NCBI GenBank assembly: GCA_958295775.1
Contig: CATQHC010000009.1
Coordinates: forward strand, 682,001 to 746,000
Source: Chloroflexota bacterium
GTDB lineage: Bacteria; Chloroflexota; UBA11872; VXOZ01
Direction of reading: 5' to 3'
DNA: 64,000 nt
A program made the translations under genes and the position numbers. Numbering within the stretch: the stretch's first letter is position 1; the number at the start of each line of letters is the position of its first letter. A model generated the notes under the pieces. The model was not told where the DNA came from. It searched no databases and was given only the letters and a program-made list of their open reading frames with translations. Below, piece after piece: positions 41,965-51,609 of the stretch.

Positions 41965-43846
41965 ATATGGCGGTGGCCCGCGCCCGCGTCGACGATCCTC
42001 CGGTCGTAACCGGTCGGATCAGCAGGACCGCAATGCGAGCGCGTCGCGTGGTTTAGCAACCAGCTTGGCAGCGCCGTCGCGCAAGATTAAGCTGCCACAG
42101 GATATAACGGTCGCGCAACTCGCGGAGCGCCTTGAAGAGAGCCCCGCTGCCGTCATCAAAGAGCTCTTTACGCGCGGTACTGCCGTTACCATCAACCAAA
42201 CATTGGACTATGCCACCGCGTCACAGGTTGTCGAAGCCCTGGGCCATACCGTTGCCAAAGAGGAGACCAAGCCTGCGGCGGCGAAGCCAAAGGAAGACGT
42301 GGTGCTGGAGGTTGCCAAGCAAACGGGCACCACCGAACGGCGACGGCGGCGCTTTGAGAAGCGGTCACCGGTCATCACCGTTATGGGCCACGTCGACCAC
42401 GGCAAGACGTCACTGCTTGACGCTCTCCGCGAAACAAGCGTGGCGGCGGGTGAATCCGGCGGCATTACCCAACGAATTGGCGCCTATCAAGTAGCCAGTA
42501 ACGGCGACACCCTCACCTTCATAGACACGCCGGGTCATGAGGCGTTCACGGCCATGCGCGCGCGCGGAGCGAAAGTAACCGACTTGGCAGTGATTGTGGT
42601 AGCAGCGGATGACGGCGTAATGCCCCAAACCGTCGAGGCCATCAATCACGCGCGGGCGGCGAAAGTGCCGTTCTTGATTGCGCTCAATAAGATCGACCTG
42701 CCGAGCGCCAACCCCGATCGTGTCAAGCAACAGCTCACGGAACATGAAATCCTCATCGAAGAGTATGGCGGCGAAACGGTGCTGGTGCCGGTTTCTGCCG
42801 AGACCAAAGAGGGACTGGACGATCTCTTGGAAATGATAGCGCTCCTCTCAGAATTGGAGGGCGTACGCGCCGACCCCCGCATTCCGGCGCGGGGCGTCGT
42901 TATCGAAAGCAATATCGACAAGAGTCGCGGCCCCGTGGCCACCATTCTCGTACAGGAAGGTACGCTGCGTGTGGGCGAAACCGTGGTCTGCGGCAAGACA
43001 TCCGGTCGTGTGCGCGCCCTCTTCAATGAGTTTGGCGCCCCCATGGCCGAGGCCGGACCCTCTGTGCCTGCCGAAATTCTCGGTCTCAGCGCCTTGCCTG
43101 CTCCCGGCGATACCCTCGTGGTCGTCGTCGACGAAAAGGCGGCGAAAGTCCTGCTCCAGGGGCTAATCGACCGGGAACGCGATGAGACGGAGCGTGTGTC
43201 GCTGGATACGCTCAGCGCTACCGCCGGAGAAGGCGTGGAAGAACTGGACATTGTCGTCAAGGCGGACAACCGTGGTTCGGTTGAGGCGATCCAACAATCG
43301 TTGGAGCAACTCTCCACTGATGAAACTCGCGTGCGTGTTATTTACAGCGGCGTAGGCCCCGTGAGCGAATCGGATGTGCAGTTAGCCATCGCCGGCAACG
43401 CGATGATTACGGCATTCAACGTGCGCCCCGATGTCGCCGCGCGTTCACTGGCGGATTCGGAGAGTGTCGAGATCCGCCATTACAACGTGATCTATACCCT
43501 CATCGAGGAGATGCAGAAGGCACTGCTTGGCTTGCTAGACCCCGAGATCGTGGAGGTTGTGGACGGACAGGCGGAGGTCCGGGAGGTCTACAATCAGGTT
43601 CGCGGGCAGAGCGTACTCGGCACCATCGTGCGCGAGGGCACGTTGCGGCGCGGCGCACAGGCGCGCATTCTGCGCGATAGGCGGCAGCTAGTCAAGACGA
43701 CAATCACCAGCTTGCGCCGCTTCAAAGACGCCGTGCGCGAGGTAGCAAGCGGCTATGAGTGCGGTATCGCCATCGGAGAAGTGTACGAAGCCCGCGAGGG
43801 CGACATCTTAGAGACCTTCCATATAGAAGAAAAGGCACGCGTCTAG
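41948..43846 (+). CDS. infB: Translation initiation factor IF-2
   Basis: 632 residues from the GTG at 41948, which has GAGGAGG 7 bases upstream. The start is short and Arg/Gly-rich instead of the usual long N-terminal region, followed by the IF2-N domain ([20 protein letters not shown]). The G domain has [20 protein letters not shown] and NKID. Domains II-IV follow ([32 protein letters not shown]). It places fMet-tRNA on the ribosome, using GTP. The compact N-terminus is at the short end of the family. Confidence 0.95.
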   Translation: MRSRSRYGGGPRPRRRSSGRNRSDQQDRNASASRGLATSLAAPSRKIKLPQDITVAQLAERLEESPAAVIKELFTRGTAVTINQTLDYATASQVVEALGHTVAKEETKPAAAKPKEDVVLEVAKQTGTTERRRRRFEKRSPVITVMGHVDHGKTSLLDALRETSVAAGESGGITQRIGAYQVASNGDTLTFIDTPGHEAFTAMRARGAKVTDLAVIVVAADDGVMPQTVEAINHARAAKVPFLIALNKIDLPSANPDRVKQQLTEHEILIEEYGGETVLVPVSAETKEGLDDLLEMIALLSELEGVRADPRIPARGVVIESNIDKSRGPVATILVQEGTLRVGETVVCGKTSGRVRALFNEFGAPMAEAGPSVPAEILGLSALPAPGDTLVVVVDEKAAKVLLQGLIDRERDETERVSLDTLSATAGEGVEELDIVVKADNRGSVEAIQQSLEQLSTDETRVRVIYSGVGPVSESDVQLAIAGNAMITAFNVRPDVAARSLADSESVEIRHYNVIYTLIEEMQKALLGLLDPEIVEVVDGQAEVREVYNQVRGQSVLGTIVREGTLRRGAQARILRDRRQLVKTTITSLRRFKDAVREVASGYECGIAIGEVYEAREGDILETFHIEEKARV

Positions 43847-43894
43847 CGCACGTGTTGCAACGCTTGCCCTCCCCGCGAGAGGAGCAAGCAAAGG

Positions 43895-43921
43895 GCTGCG
43901 AGCCGCTGGGCTCGCAGCTTT
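43895..43921 (+). terminator. Hairpin between infB and rbfA
   Basis: GCTGCGAGCC (43895-43904), loop GCTG, GGCTCGCAGC (43909-43918), then TTT. 50 bases after the infB stop. It may be a partial terminator or RNA-processing site within the operon. Confidence 0.5.
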
Positions 43922-44059
43922 ACGTTACTCAGTAGCAGGCAGCTCTCCAAAGCCCTGCGCGCTCCGCGTGAGGGTGCCAAGGCGGTACCGCGGAACGTGA
44001 ACGTTGCGTGGGCGCGACTGCGACTGAACTGCATTGCGAAATGGTGAAGGGAGCAGCAC

Positions 44060-44485
44060 ATGGATCTACGAAAGCTGGAGCGCTCTACCGCATTGCTGCG
44101 GGAGGAGCTAGCCGACATCCTGCGCTCGGAAATTCGCGATCCCCGTCTGAACGCGGTAACAGTGTCGGCTGTGCGTCTCTCCCGCGATCGGCGCCACGCC
44201 CGGGTCTACGTGAACCTGGCGGAACAAACGCAAGACGAGGATCAGGTACTTCTCGCTGCCCTGGGCCGTGCTGCGGGCTTTGTGCGGCGCTGCCTTGCGC
44301 AACGACTCACGTGGTACAAGGCGCCGGAGATTTCGTTTCAACTGGACGAAGGGATGAAACAGGGCGACCGCGTGCTTGCCATATTTCGCGACCTCGAATC
44401 AGATGAGCGGACCGAGGCGAACCATGCGGAACCTAACGCTCAGCAGACGAACACCGAGCACACTGAAGAGCTTCCCCACCAGTAA
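44060..44485 (+). CDS. rbfA: Ribosome-binding factor A
   Basis: 141 residues behind AGGGAG. The family pattern is RSTALLREELADILRSEIRDPRL, VSAVRLSRDRRHARVYV and FVRRCLAQRLTWYKAPEISFQLD. It matures the 16S rRNA 5' end on the 30S subunit. The last 25 residues are a polar, Glu/Asn-rich tail. The stop overlaps the next ATG (TAATG). Confidence 0.9.
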   Translation: MDLRKLERSTALLREELADILRSEIRDPRLNAVTVSAVRLSRDRRHARVYVNLAEQTQDEDQVLLAALGRAAGFVRRCLAQRLTWYKAPEISFQLDEGMKQGDRVLAIFRDLESDERTEANHAEPNAQQTNTEHTEELPHQ

Positions 44486-45534
44486 TGGATACGCGCATGG
44501 TAGTGACGCCCTCTTCCACCACCCAAGAAGACCGCCACGCCGCAATCCCGGCCGGTGAGTGGGAGAAGGCCTGTGCGCTTGTGCTCCAGGCACAACGCAT
44601 CGTTCTCACAACGCATGCCGGTCCTGACGGCGACGGCATCGGCAGCATGGTTAGCCTCTACATCGCGTTACACGCCATGGACAAGCTGGTGGCGATGGTC
44701 TGCAGCGATCCCGTCCCGCAGGACCTAACCTACCTGCCGTACGCGGGTCACGTCCAAGACATTCACCAACTTACTGCGCTACCCTTTACGCCCGATCTCA
44801 TAGTCGTGTGCGACTCAGCCAGCTTGTCGCGGCTGGGCGCAGTGTACACCGAGAGCCGGTCCAGCTTTGCAACGATTCCTCTCCTCAATCTGGACCACCA
44901 TCAAACGAATTCGCGGTTCGGCCTCGTCAATCTGGTAGACACCACGGCGTCTGCGACCGCCGAAATCGCACACGCATTGAGGGAACGCCTGCGCGTGGCA
45001 CCCACATTGGAAACGGCCACGGCCTTGATGACCGGTCTCGTCACTGACACGTTGGGTTTCCGCACGGATAGCGTTACGCCGCGTACGCTCGCCCTTGCCG
45101 CTGAATTGCTGGCAGCGGGCGCGCCGCTCACCGAGATTTGTTACCGAACGTTTCACGCCACACGCTACGAGAAACTAAGGCTCTGGGGGTACGCCCTCTC
45201 CAACCTGCAACGGAGTGAGGATGGACGCATTGCGTGGTTGCAGCTCCCTCGTGAAGTCCGCGCGGAACTAGGGGCCAAGGAGACCGACCTGATGGGACTG
45301 GCCTCCTTAGTCGAGGGTATTGAAGGCGCGGACATTGTCATCCTCGCTTGGGACAAAAGGAAGGACCCACTGCGTACGGGTATTTCTCTGCGGTCGCGCA
45401 CCGTGAACGTTGCCACTATTGCGCAGATGCTGGGCGGCGGCGGTCACGCCAATGCTGCCGGCGCGCTGCTTGCAGAACCACTGGACGTGGGATTGCGCAA
45501 AGCGGTAGCGGCGGCAGAGGCACATCTCGACTGA
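44485..45534 (+). CDS. nrnA: DHH-family phosphoesterase (NrnA-like)
   Basis: 349 residues. DHH motifs: THAGPDGDGIGS, VVCDSASLSRLG (usually DxAxxxR), NLDHHQTNSRFG. The DHHA1 part has RTVNVATIAQMLGGGGHANAAG. The family degrades nanoRNA oligonucleotides and dephosphorylates pAp. It belongs in the rbfA-nrnA-truB-ribF order common in Gram-positive and Chloroflexota genomes. Overlaps the rbfA stop by one base. Confidence 0.9.
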   Translation: MDTRMVVTPSSTTQEDRHAAIPAGEWEKACALVLQAQRIVLTTHAGPDGDGIGSMVSLYIALHAMDKLVAMVCSDPVPQDLTYLPYAGHVQDIHQLTALPFTPDLIVVCDSASLSRLGAVYTESRSSFATIPLLNLDHHQTNSRFGLVNLVDTTASATAEIAHALRERLRVAPTLETATALMTGLVTDTLGFRTDSVTPRTLALAAELLAAGAPLTEICYRTFHATRYEKLRLWGYALSNLQRSEDGRIAWLQLPREVRAELGAKETDLMGLASLVEGIEGADIVILAWDKRKDPLRTGISLRSRTVNVATIAQMLGGGGHANAAGALLAEPLDVGLRKAVAAAEAHLD

Positions 45535-45645
45535 TTAGTGCGAGACCCACGTTGACCTGCGCGAGGCGAATGCTCCCTGCTCCAAGCCCGATTCATGCCT
45601 CCTGCAACGGATTTGTGTGCATGCTGCGTCTTGTTGTGGCGGTGT

Positions 45646-45675
45646 CGTAGGGGCATGACATGTCGTGCCCCTGCG
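45646..45675. repeat. R4 palindrome, variant
   Basis: CGTAGGGGCATGACA pairs with TGTCGTGCCCCTGCG with two mismatches, in the gap of 177 bases between nrnA and truB. It could act as an internal terminator or be a mobile repeat that entered the operon. Confidence 0.6.
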
Positions 45676-45711
45676 TAGAGTACGCCATTCGGTTCTAATG
45701 GAATACTGAAC

Positions 45712-46605
45712 GTGCTTCACGGCTTCCTCAACATCGCGAAGCCTGCCGACGTCACTTCCCATGACGTCGTGAACGTCATTCGCCGACTCGCGCGACAGCG
45801 CCGCGTAGGGCATGCCGGAACGCTGGACCCACTTGCCTGCGGTGTGCTGGCAATCGGCCTGGGGCACGCAACGCGCCTTATCGAATACCTCGCCGACACA
45901 CGAAAAACGTACCGCGCCGGCATTCTGTTGGGACGCACGACGACAACCGACGACAGCGCGGGCGACGTGCTGGTAGAACGCCCCGTCACCACAGACGGAT
46001 CTGAGATCCGTGCCGCTTTGACCCACTTTTCCGGCGCCATCGCGCAAGTGCCGCCCGCCTACGCCGCTGTCCACGTGGCAGGCACACGCGCCTACGTGCG
46101 GGCGCGGCGCGGCGAGACCGTTGCATTGGCGCCGCGACAGGTGACAATCCATCGCCTCAACATCCTGGAAATGGACATTCCGCGGCTCACCCTCGAGGTA
46201 GAGTGTTCCACCGGCACATATGTTCGTGCCTTGGCGCGTGATTTGGGCGAGGCGCTTGGCAGCGGCGCTCATCTGGAAGCCCTGACACGCACTCAGGTGG
46301 GTCCATTTGCGCTGGCAGACGCCATCCCGCTGCACGCGTTGGCAGACCGTGTCGCAGAATCTGGCTGGGAAGCGGTTTTGCTGCCAATGGAATACCCACT
46401 TCGCCAATGGGCTACTCGCCAGCTCAGCGCTGAGGAGACAGCGCAGGTGCTGAATGGCATGCGTGTTACGGCACCCGACGTTGCGCGGGAGGGAGGATTC
46501 GCTCGCGCCTACGATCCGGCGGGACGACTGATTGCGGTGTTAAGAGCGGTGAACGCCGCCGGACCACTCTGGCAGCCGGTGAAAGTGTTTCGCTATAATC
46601 CATGA
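45712..46605 (+). CDS. truB: tRNA pseudouridine(55) synthase
   Basis: 297 residues from a GTG start. FLNIAKPADVTSHDVV and GHAGTLDPLACGVL (Asp of GTLDP is the nucleophile), RKTYRAGILLGRTTTTDD, then VECSTGTYVRALARDLG are the TruB landmarks. A C-terminal domain follows. It makes pseudouridine 55 in the T-loop of tRNAs. Downstream of nrnA and upstream of ribF, the usual order. Confidence 0.95.
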   Translation: MLHGFLNIAKPADVTSHDVVNVIRRLARQRRVGHAGTLDPLACGVLAIGLGHATRLIEYLADTRKTYRAGILLGRTTTTDDSAGDVLVERPVTTDGSEIRAALTHFSGAIAQVPPAYAAVHVAGTRAYVRARRGETVALAPRQVTIHRLNILEMDIPRLTLEVECSTGTYVRALARDLGEALGSGAHLEALTRTQVGPFALADAIPLHALADRVAESGWEAVLLPMEYPLRQWATRQLSAEETAQVLNGMRVTAPDVAREGGFARAYDPAGRLIAVLRAVNAAGPLWQPVKVFRYNP

Positions 46606-46667
46606 TGGTGCACGCAGTGACGGCCTGCCGTGTGTGGAATCAGACAGGGCAAGGATAGGAATCCGCA

Positions 46668-47627
46668 GTGCAGGTGTATTCTAGAGACCCAGAGTCTCTT
46701 ATTCCAGACCGTCCCACCGTGCTCACCATCGGTAAGTTCGACGGCATCCACCGGGGACACCGGCACGTGCTGGCGGCAGTCGCGGCGCGCGCCCGCGCCA
46801 ACAACTGGCAGTCCGCCGTCATCATCCTCTGGCCGCCCCCGCCCGAAGTGCTGCGACCGGGCGCGCAGATTCCCCGCCTCTCCACGCTGGCCGACAGGGA
46901 AACAGCTATCGCCGCCAGCGGCATCGATCTCTTCATCCTCTGGCCGTTTACCTTGGAGCTCTCTCGCCTTGCCCCGCGCGAGTTCATGCAGGTGCTGCGT
47001 GACCGCCTCGATCTGCGCGTGCTTGTCATTGGCAGCGACTTTGCCCTGGGCCACCGGCGCAGCGGCACGCCTGACGTCTTGCAGGAGATGGGGAGAGAAA
47101 TGGGCTTTGAGGTCGTCGTTTCGCCGCCCTATGTGCACGAGGGGCAGGTAGTCAGCAGTTCCCGGATACGCGAGCACCTCGCCGTGGGCGAAGTGGCGCA
47201 GGCGGCGCAACTCCTCGGACGCTGGCCGACCCTCACCGGTACCGTGGTGCGCGGCGCCGGACGGGGGAGGCTCTTGGGCTTCCCGACGGCAAACCTGCAC
47301 CTCGCCGAGCCGCTGGCCGTGCCCGGCCACGGCATTTACGCCACCATCGCGACGTTTCCAGCGGCGAGCGGCGCCACTGCGCATCCGGCAGTCACCAGCA
47401 TCGGCGTGCGCCCCACCTTTGACGACACGAACGAGCGGACCATCGAAACCTTTCTCCTGGACTATACCGGCGACCTCTACGACCAGGTGCTCCGCTTGCA
47501 CTTTGTGGAAAAGCTGCGCGATGAGGAGAAATTCGATTCGGTAGAGGCCCTGATCGCGCAGATGAAGCGGGACGTCACCCATGCTCGCGCCGTCCTTGCC
47601 CTGCACCCGCTGCCACAGGAACCCTGA
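46668..47627 (+). CDS. ribF: Bifunctional riboflavin kinase/FAD synthetase
   Basis: 319 residues from a GTG. The N-terminal FAD synthetase part has TIGKFDGIHRGHRHVLA, VIGSDFALGHRRSGTP and SSSRIREHLAVGEV (the SSTxIR motif). The C-terminal riboflavin kinase part has GRGRLLGFPTANLHL and PAVTSIGVRPTF, and ends near the conserved LRFVEKLRDEEKF. It makes FMN and then FAD in the cytosol. Last gene of the nusA operon; R1 repeats follow. Confidence 0.95.
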   Translation: MQVYSRDPESLIPDRPTVLTIGKFDGIHRGHRHVLAAVAARARANNWQSAVIILWPPPPEVLRPGAQIPRLSTLADRETAIAASGIDLFILWPFTLELSRLAPREFMQVLRDRLDLRVLVIGSDFALGHRRSGTPDVLQEMGREMGFEVVVSPPYVHEGQVVSSSRIREHLAVGEVAQAAQLLGRWPTLTGTVVRGAGRGRLLGFPTANLHLAEPLAVPGHGIYATIATFPAASGATAHPAVTSIGVRPTFDDTNERTIETFLLDYTGDLYDQVLRLHFVEKLRDEEKFDSVEALIAQMKRDVTHARAVLALHPLPQEP

Positions 47628-47683
47628 TTGGCCGACTCCCGGCTTGCTGCAGTAGAAATGCAGTACGGCAGTAGGGAACGCGC

Positions 47684-47724
47684 GAGACCGTTCATGTTTC
47701 GACAGGCCCAGCACGAACGGTCTC
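47684..47724. repeat. R1 palindrome with extended arms
   Basis: GAGACCGTTC (47684-47693) pairs with GAACGGTCTC (47715-47724); the loop includes TTTCGACAGGCCCAGCAC. 57 bases after the ribF stop, so it may terminate the nusA operon. Confidence 0.7.
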
Positions 47725-47780
47725 AGTCTCTGGCGAGCCGTCTTGGTCTCCAGGGAACGACTCTGCTCTGCAGCGGCAGT

Positions 47781-47817
47781 GTGCGTTGCCGTTCGCGCTG
47801 AGCCTGTCGCAGCGCAC
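47781..47817. repeat. R1 element, diverged, with GTGCGTTG/CAGCGCAC ends
   Basis: The core CCGTTCGCGCTGAGCCTGTC with outer arms GTGCG/CGCAC. Second R1 copy in the ribF to ABC-exporter gap. Confidence 0.55.
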
Positions 47818-47861
47818 CTGGATGAGGCTTACCGACGCGCGCGCCGCCAAGGTGCCTGGCC

Positions 47862-49802
47862 TCAATCCGGCTCACCGCCGGGAAACGGCCTTGAACTTTG
47901 AAAGCCGGTCCCTCTCATGCCGCCCGGCCTGCCGCGGCCGAACGGCGGCCCGGATGGGCCGGCCTCGGCGCTTTCAACGGCCGCGGGTTCCGGCTCGGTG
48001 CGGAACTGGATGCTGTGCAGCTTGGCGTAGAGACCGCCTCTTGCCAGCAATTCCTCGTGTGTGCCGGCCTCGACGGCGCGGCCCTCCTCGAGCACCAAGA
48101 TGCGGTCCGCGGCCCGTACGGTGGAGAGACGGTGGGCGATGACAAAACTGGTGCGGCCTTGGCGCAGCGTGTTTAGTGCCTGCTGAATTAGCTCTTCGGA
48201 CTGCGAATCGAGCGAGGACGTGGCTTCATCCAGGATGATGATGCGTGGGTTCTTGAGGAAGACGCGGGCGATGGCCACGCGTTGCTTCTCGCCGCCGGAG
48301 AGCCGGAAGCCCCGCTCGCCCACCACCGTCTCGTACTTTTCCGGCAGGCCCTCGATGAAGTCGTGAATCTGCGCTGCCTTGGCGGCCTCAACTACATCCG
48401 CTTCCGTTGCTTCCGGATTCGCGTAGAGCAAATTTTCCCGCAGCGACGTGTGAAACAAGAACGGCTCTTGCGTTACCACGCCGACGTGCCGCATGAGCGA
48501 CAAGTATTGCAGGTCGCGCAGGTCATAGTCATCTAACCGCACCTGTCCGTTCACCGGATCGTAGAGGCGCGGGATGAGATACGTCAGCGTCGTCTTGCCC
48601 GCGCCGCTGGGGCCAACGAGAGCAATCATCTCGCCCGGCTCGGCTGTAAACGAGATACCCGCGAGTGCCCAGGCTGCCTCGTCGTTGTAGCGGAACCAGA
48701 CATCATCGAAGGAGATCCGCCCCTGCACAGTGGAGACCTCACGCGCACCCGGCGTATCGAAAATCTCCGGCTCCATGTCCAAGTAACCAAAGATCCGGTC
48801 GAACAACGCCATCGCGCCCTGCACGTCCACGTAGACATTCGCCAGTTGGGACGACGGACCGTAAAGATTCCGCAGAAACGCGACAAAGGCGACAATGGTG
48901 CCAAGGGTTAGTTCCTCTTGCATCACCTGGCGGCCGCCGAACCAGTAGATTGCCGCGGGGCCAATGGAGGCGAACAGCCCCAGGAACATGAAGAACCAGC
49001 GCCCGACCATGGCTTGCTTGATGTTCAAGCGCAGCAGGTCCCGCCCGATGCCGCGAAAACGCGAGTCCGCGCGCTGTTCGCCGGAGAACGTGCGCATGAG
49101 CAGGTAGCCGCTGATGTTCATCATCTCGTGGAGGAAGGCGCTGAGATCAGCCTGTTTCTCCTGCGTCTCCCGCGAGACCTGACGCCGGTAGCGCCCCACG
49201 CGCCGCGTCGGCAGCACAAAGGCCGGTGTGACGATGAGGGCAATTATCGCTAGTTGCCAGTTCATAAGAAAGAGCACGACGATCGTAAACAGCACCGTAA
49301 AGATGTTCGTGATGATTGAGATGATGGTGCCGGCGATGACGCTCTGCACGCCGGCGACGTCGTTGTTGATGCGGGAGATGATCTCGCCGCTGCGAGTCTT
49401 GGTGAAGAAGCGCAGCGACATGCGCTGCATGTGCCGGAAGAGCTGCTTGCGCAGGTCGTAGACGATGCGCTGGCCGACCAAGGCGTTTAGGTAGCTCTGC
49501 AACACGCTGATCAGGCCGGAGAGGAACGGCAAGGCAACCATGCCGAAGACGAGCAGGTTGAGCAGGCCGAAGTCTTTATCCGGTAGGGCGGTGTCGATAA
49601 CGCTGCGTATGAGGAGCGGCGGAATCAAGCCAAGTCCGGTGACGGCCAGCACGCAGATCAGTATCACGATTTCGTGGGGCCAGTACGGCGCCAAGTAGCC
49701 GAAAACACGGCGCACGCCGGCAGCAGTCAGCGCCACCTTGGGCTGACCCTCGTTATCGCGATACGCCCGATGCATGCCCCAGCCACCGCCGCCGTACATC
49801 AT
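47862..49802 (-). CDS. ABC exporter, fused permease and ATPase (MsbA-like)
   Basis: 646 residues. A six-helix transmembrane domain (about 40-330) contains EIVILICVLAVTGLGLIPPLL and ISIITNIFTVLFTIVVLFLM. The ATPase domain has Walker A GPSGAGKTTLTY, the Q-loop VTQEPFLFHTSLREN, signature LSGGEKQR, Walker B IIILDEATSSLD and the H-loop IAHRLSTVRAADR. The termini are glycine-rich (MMYGGGGWGM, FGRGRPGGMRG). It works as a homodimer or with a partner to export lipids, peptides or drugs. It stands alone, convergent with ribF. Confidence 0.9.
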   Translation of the reverse strand: MMYGGGGWGMHRAYRDNEGQPKVALTAAGVRRVFGYLAPYWPHEIVILICVLAVTGLGLIPPLLIRSVIDTALPDKDFGLLNLLVFGMVALPFLSGLISVLQSYLNALVGQRIVYDLRKQLFRHMQRMSLRFFTKTRSGEIISRINNDVAGVQSVIAGTIISIITNIFTVLFTIVVLFLMNWQLAIIALIVTPAFVLPTRRVGRYRRQVSRETQEKQADLSAFLHEMMNISGYLLMRTFSGEQRADSRFRGIGRDLLRLNIKQAMVGRWFFMFLGLFASIGPAAIYWFGGRQVMQEELTLGTIVAFVAFLRNLYGPSSQLANVYVDVQGAMALFDRIFGYLDMEPEIFDTPGAREVSTVQGRISFDDVWFRYNDEAAWALAGISFTAEPGEMIALVGPSGAGKTTLTYLIPRLYDPVNGQVRLDDYDLRDLQYLSLMRHVGVVTQEPFLFHTSLRENLLYANPEATEADVVEAAKAAQIHDFIEGLPEKYETVVGERGFRLSGGEKQRVAIARVFLKNPRIIILDEATSSLDSQSEELIQQALNTLRQGRTSFVIAHRLSTVRAADRILVLEEGRAVEAGTHEELLARGGLYAKLHSIQFRTEPEPAAVESAEAGPSGPPFGRGRPGGMRGTGFQSSRPFPGGEPD

Positions 49803-49902
49803 GCGCAGTGCTCTACAGTGTTCATGTATCTACCTGTCTAGATGCTTCGTTCCAAGTATCCCATCGCAGGTCCACCGCACGTCCCCAACGCCTCTGCCTG
49901 CC

Positions 49903-49926
49903 GGTAGCGCAGGTTTATAACCTGCG
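49903..49926. repeat. R2 palindrome, GCAGGTTTATAACCTGC form
   Basis: CGCAGGTT/AACCTGCG stem around TATA, flanked by GGTAG. Same family as 28424-28440 and the copies at 55 and 60 kb. Confidence 0.7.
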
Positions 49927-50282
49927 TCTGTTCTGCTGAAATGCTGCAGTGATTGGCCGCCAGTCGCTTCCGCCTTGCAACGAATGCAATCACTTGCATC
50001 CACACTTGCCCCCCTGCAGTTCGTGCAGCCGTGCAATCCCCTCACGCTCCTTGCTCGCCGAGCATGCGGACGGGCAACAATTCGGACAATTGCCAAGTCT
50101 ATATTAACCATAACGTGAATGTTACACAATGACAGGGCAGTGCGGCAAGAAATGGAGAGAGGCAGCCCGAGTGAGCGGAGAAGACAACGGCAACAGACAT
50201 AGTAGGGTGTGGCGAAGTCCGTTCGCAGAATTCTGATGATCAGGGCGAGCAAGGCTTGCGGCGCGCATTCTGCTACGGAGAG

Positions 50283-50312
50283 CGTAGAGGCACGGCATGC
50301 CGTGCCTCTACG
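50283..50312. repeat. R4 palindrome, AGAGG form
   Basis: CGTAGAGGCACGGCA pairs perfectly with TGCCGTGCCTCTACG. Compared with the copy at 6876-6903, GGGG/CCCC is changed to GAGG/CCTC in both arms, so base pairing is conserved. Confidence 0.7.
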
Positions 50313-50587
50313 GGTTGGCGCAGCTTTTCTGATCGCCGCGTCGGTTCGCCCGATATCCAGCCCGGCGCGGCCCCTAGCGCCAGTTGCGTCTATGCGTCGC
50401 TTTCTTCTCACCAATGAACAGTATGGTCTCTCATCCGCGCACGATTTTTCAAACGCACACCTGGCACTTTTCCGAAACGAGCGCAACGACGAGAGTGCTT
50501 AGGACTCAGGTTCACGGTTTCTCAAGTTGCTCGCACCATCAAGAGTCTTACTCCAATCGGAGACCAGATGGAGCCGATTGACTCGTG

Positions 50588-50953
50588 CTAGAAGATATCG
50601 CTGATCTTCTTGCCGGAGTAGAAGACATTGACGGCGACTATCGCTGCCCAGACGAGACCAACTCCCAGAATTCCCGCACCGTAATCAAGCACGATCCCGG
50701 TCGCCGGAATTGCGAAGACGAGCGAGCTAATTGGAACGGCGGGCGACACGCTCTTCGGTTTGACGTCCTGCAAGCGTGCTTCCACGCGGCGGTCAATCAC
50801 GGTATCCAAACGCTCGATGAGCATGTCGGTCAGTTCCTCGTTGTATTCCGCCCCGAGTTCCTGCCGCGCCGAGAGGATAGCGTCCAGATCCTCCCGGGTG
50901 CCGTCCGCTCTTTCACGCTCTTCTTTGTCTCGCCCTGCTCCACTGCTGCTCAT
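50588..50953 (-). CDS. Two-helix membrane protein, paralogue C of three
   Basis: 121 residues. A charged N-terminal helix (TREDLDAILSARQELGAEYNEELTDMLIERLDTVIDRRVEARL) is followed by two transmembrane segments (ISSLVFAIPATGIVLDYGAG and GLVWAAIVAVNVFYSG) and the tail GKKISDIF. The helical segment and the tail nearly match paralogue B. Function unknown; the layout suits a membrane-bound coiled-coil scaffold. Confidence 0.75.
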   Translation of the reverse strand: MSSSGAGRDKEERERADGTREDLDAILSARQELGAEYNEELTDMLIERLDTVIDRRVEARLQDVKPKSVSPAVPISSLVFAIPATGIVLDYGAGILGVGLVWAAIVAVNVFYSGKKISDIF

Positions 50954-51082
50954 GCTCTTTGTCCCATTTTTTCGCTACCGAAGTGCTCACTATGGCACTC
51001 TCTTTGTTCAATTTCCTAACTGCCCAACTTACAGACGTGACACGGAAGTAGCTTGGGGAATGCCGCGCTTGTGCCGGAACCG

Positions 51083-51445
51083 CTAGAAGATATCGCCAAG
51101 CTTCTTACCCGAATACAGAACATTGACAATGATCAACGCGGCCCAGACGATGAGAACTCCCCTAATGCCAAGCATAGCGGCCGCAATCGCGGTCAAGGGA
51201 ATTGCAAGAGCAAGAGTCGTAATCGGCACGGCCGGTGAAAGAGAACTCTTTGGGGACTTATCCAGACGCGCTTCCACCCGGCGGTCAATCACGCCGTCCA
51301 GGCGCTCCATCAGCATGTCGGCGAGTTCTTCGTTGTACTCGGTGCCGAGTTCTTGCCGCGCGGAAAGGATGGCGTCCAACTCCTCGCGGGTGCTCTTAGC
51401 CTCTTTGCGTTCTTTCTTGTCCTTGTCTTTCCCGCTCTTGCTCAT
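51083..51445 (-). CDS. Two-helix membrane protein, paralogue B of three
   Basis: 120 residues from the ATG at 51445, behind GAGGGAAG. It begins with a Lys/Glu-rich stretch (KSGKDKDKKERKEAKS), then TREELDAILSARQELGTEYNEELADMLMERLDGVIDRRVEARL, two hydrophobic segments and GKKLGDIF. Closely related to paralogue C and more distantly to paralogue A. Function unknown. Confidence 0.75.
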   Translation of the reverse strand: MSKSGKDKDKKERKEAKSTREELDAILSARQELGTEYNEELADMLMERLDGVIDRRVEARLDKSPKSSLSPAVPITTLALAIPLTAIAAAMLGIRGVLIVWAALIIVNVLYSGKKLGDIF

Positions 51446-51609
51446 GGTTTGCTTCCCTCTGGCCTGGACTAATCGTTTTCGTTTTGGCAGGCATCCCGCC
51501 AATTGCCAATCGCGGTAAGCCCTGAATTTCTGTCGGCGCGGACGAGTGCTCGCTGTATTAGTTGCCCTGCCGTCGTGCCGGCGCATCGATGCGTCTGGCA
51601 GTGTCAGCC

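Larger units (their letters stand above)
49803..50587. other. Repeat-bearing intergenic region
   Basis: About 785 bases without a convincing gene. It holds an R2 palindrome (49903-49926) and an R4 palindrome (50283-50312). An ORF of 218 codons on the minus strand (49830-50486) has Arg/Cys-rich, non-protein-like composition and includes both repeats, so I regard it as spurious. Confidence 0.6.

Noticed and set aside
46593-47714. 373-codon minus-strand ORF
   Set aside because: Antisense to ribF, which is unmistakable; composition is typical of a shadow frame in GC-rich DNA.
49830-50486. 218-codon minus-strand ORF
   Set aside because: Reads through two palindromic repeats, Arg/Cys-rich, no ribosome binding site.
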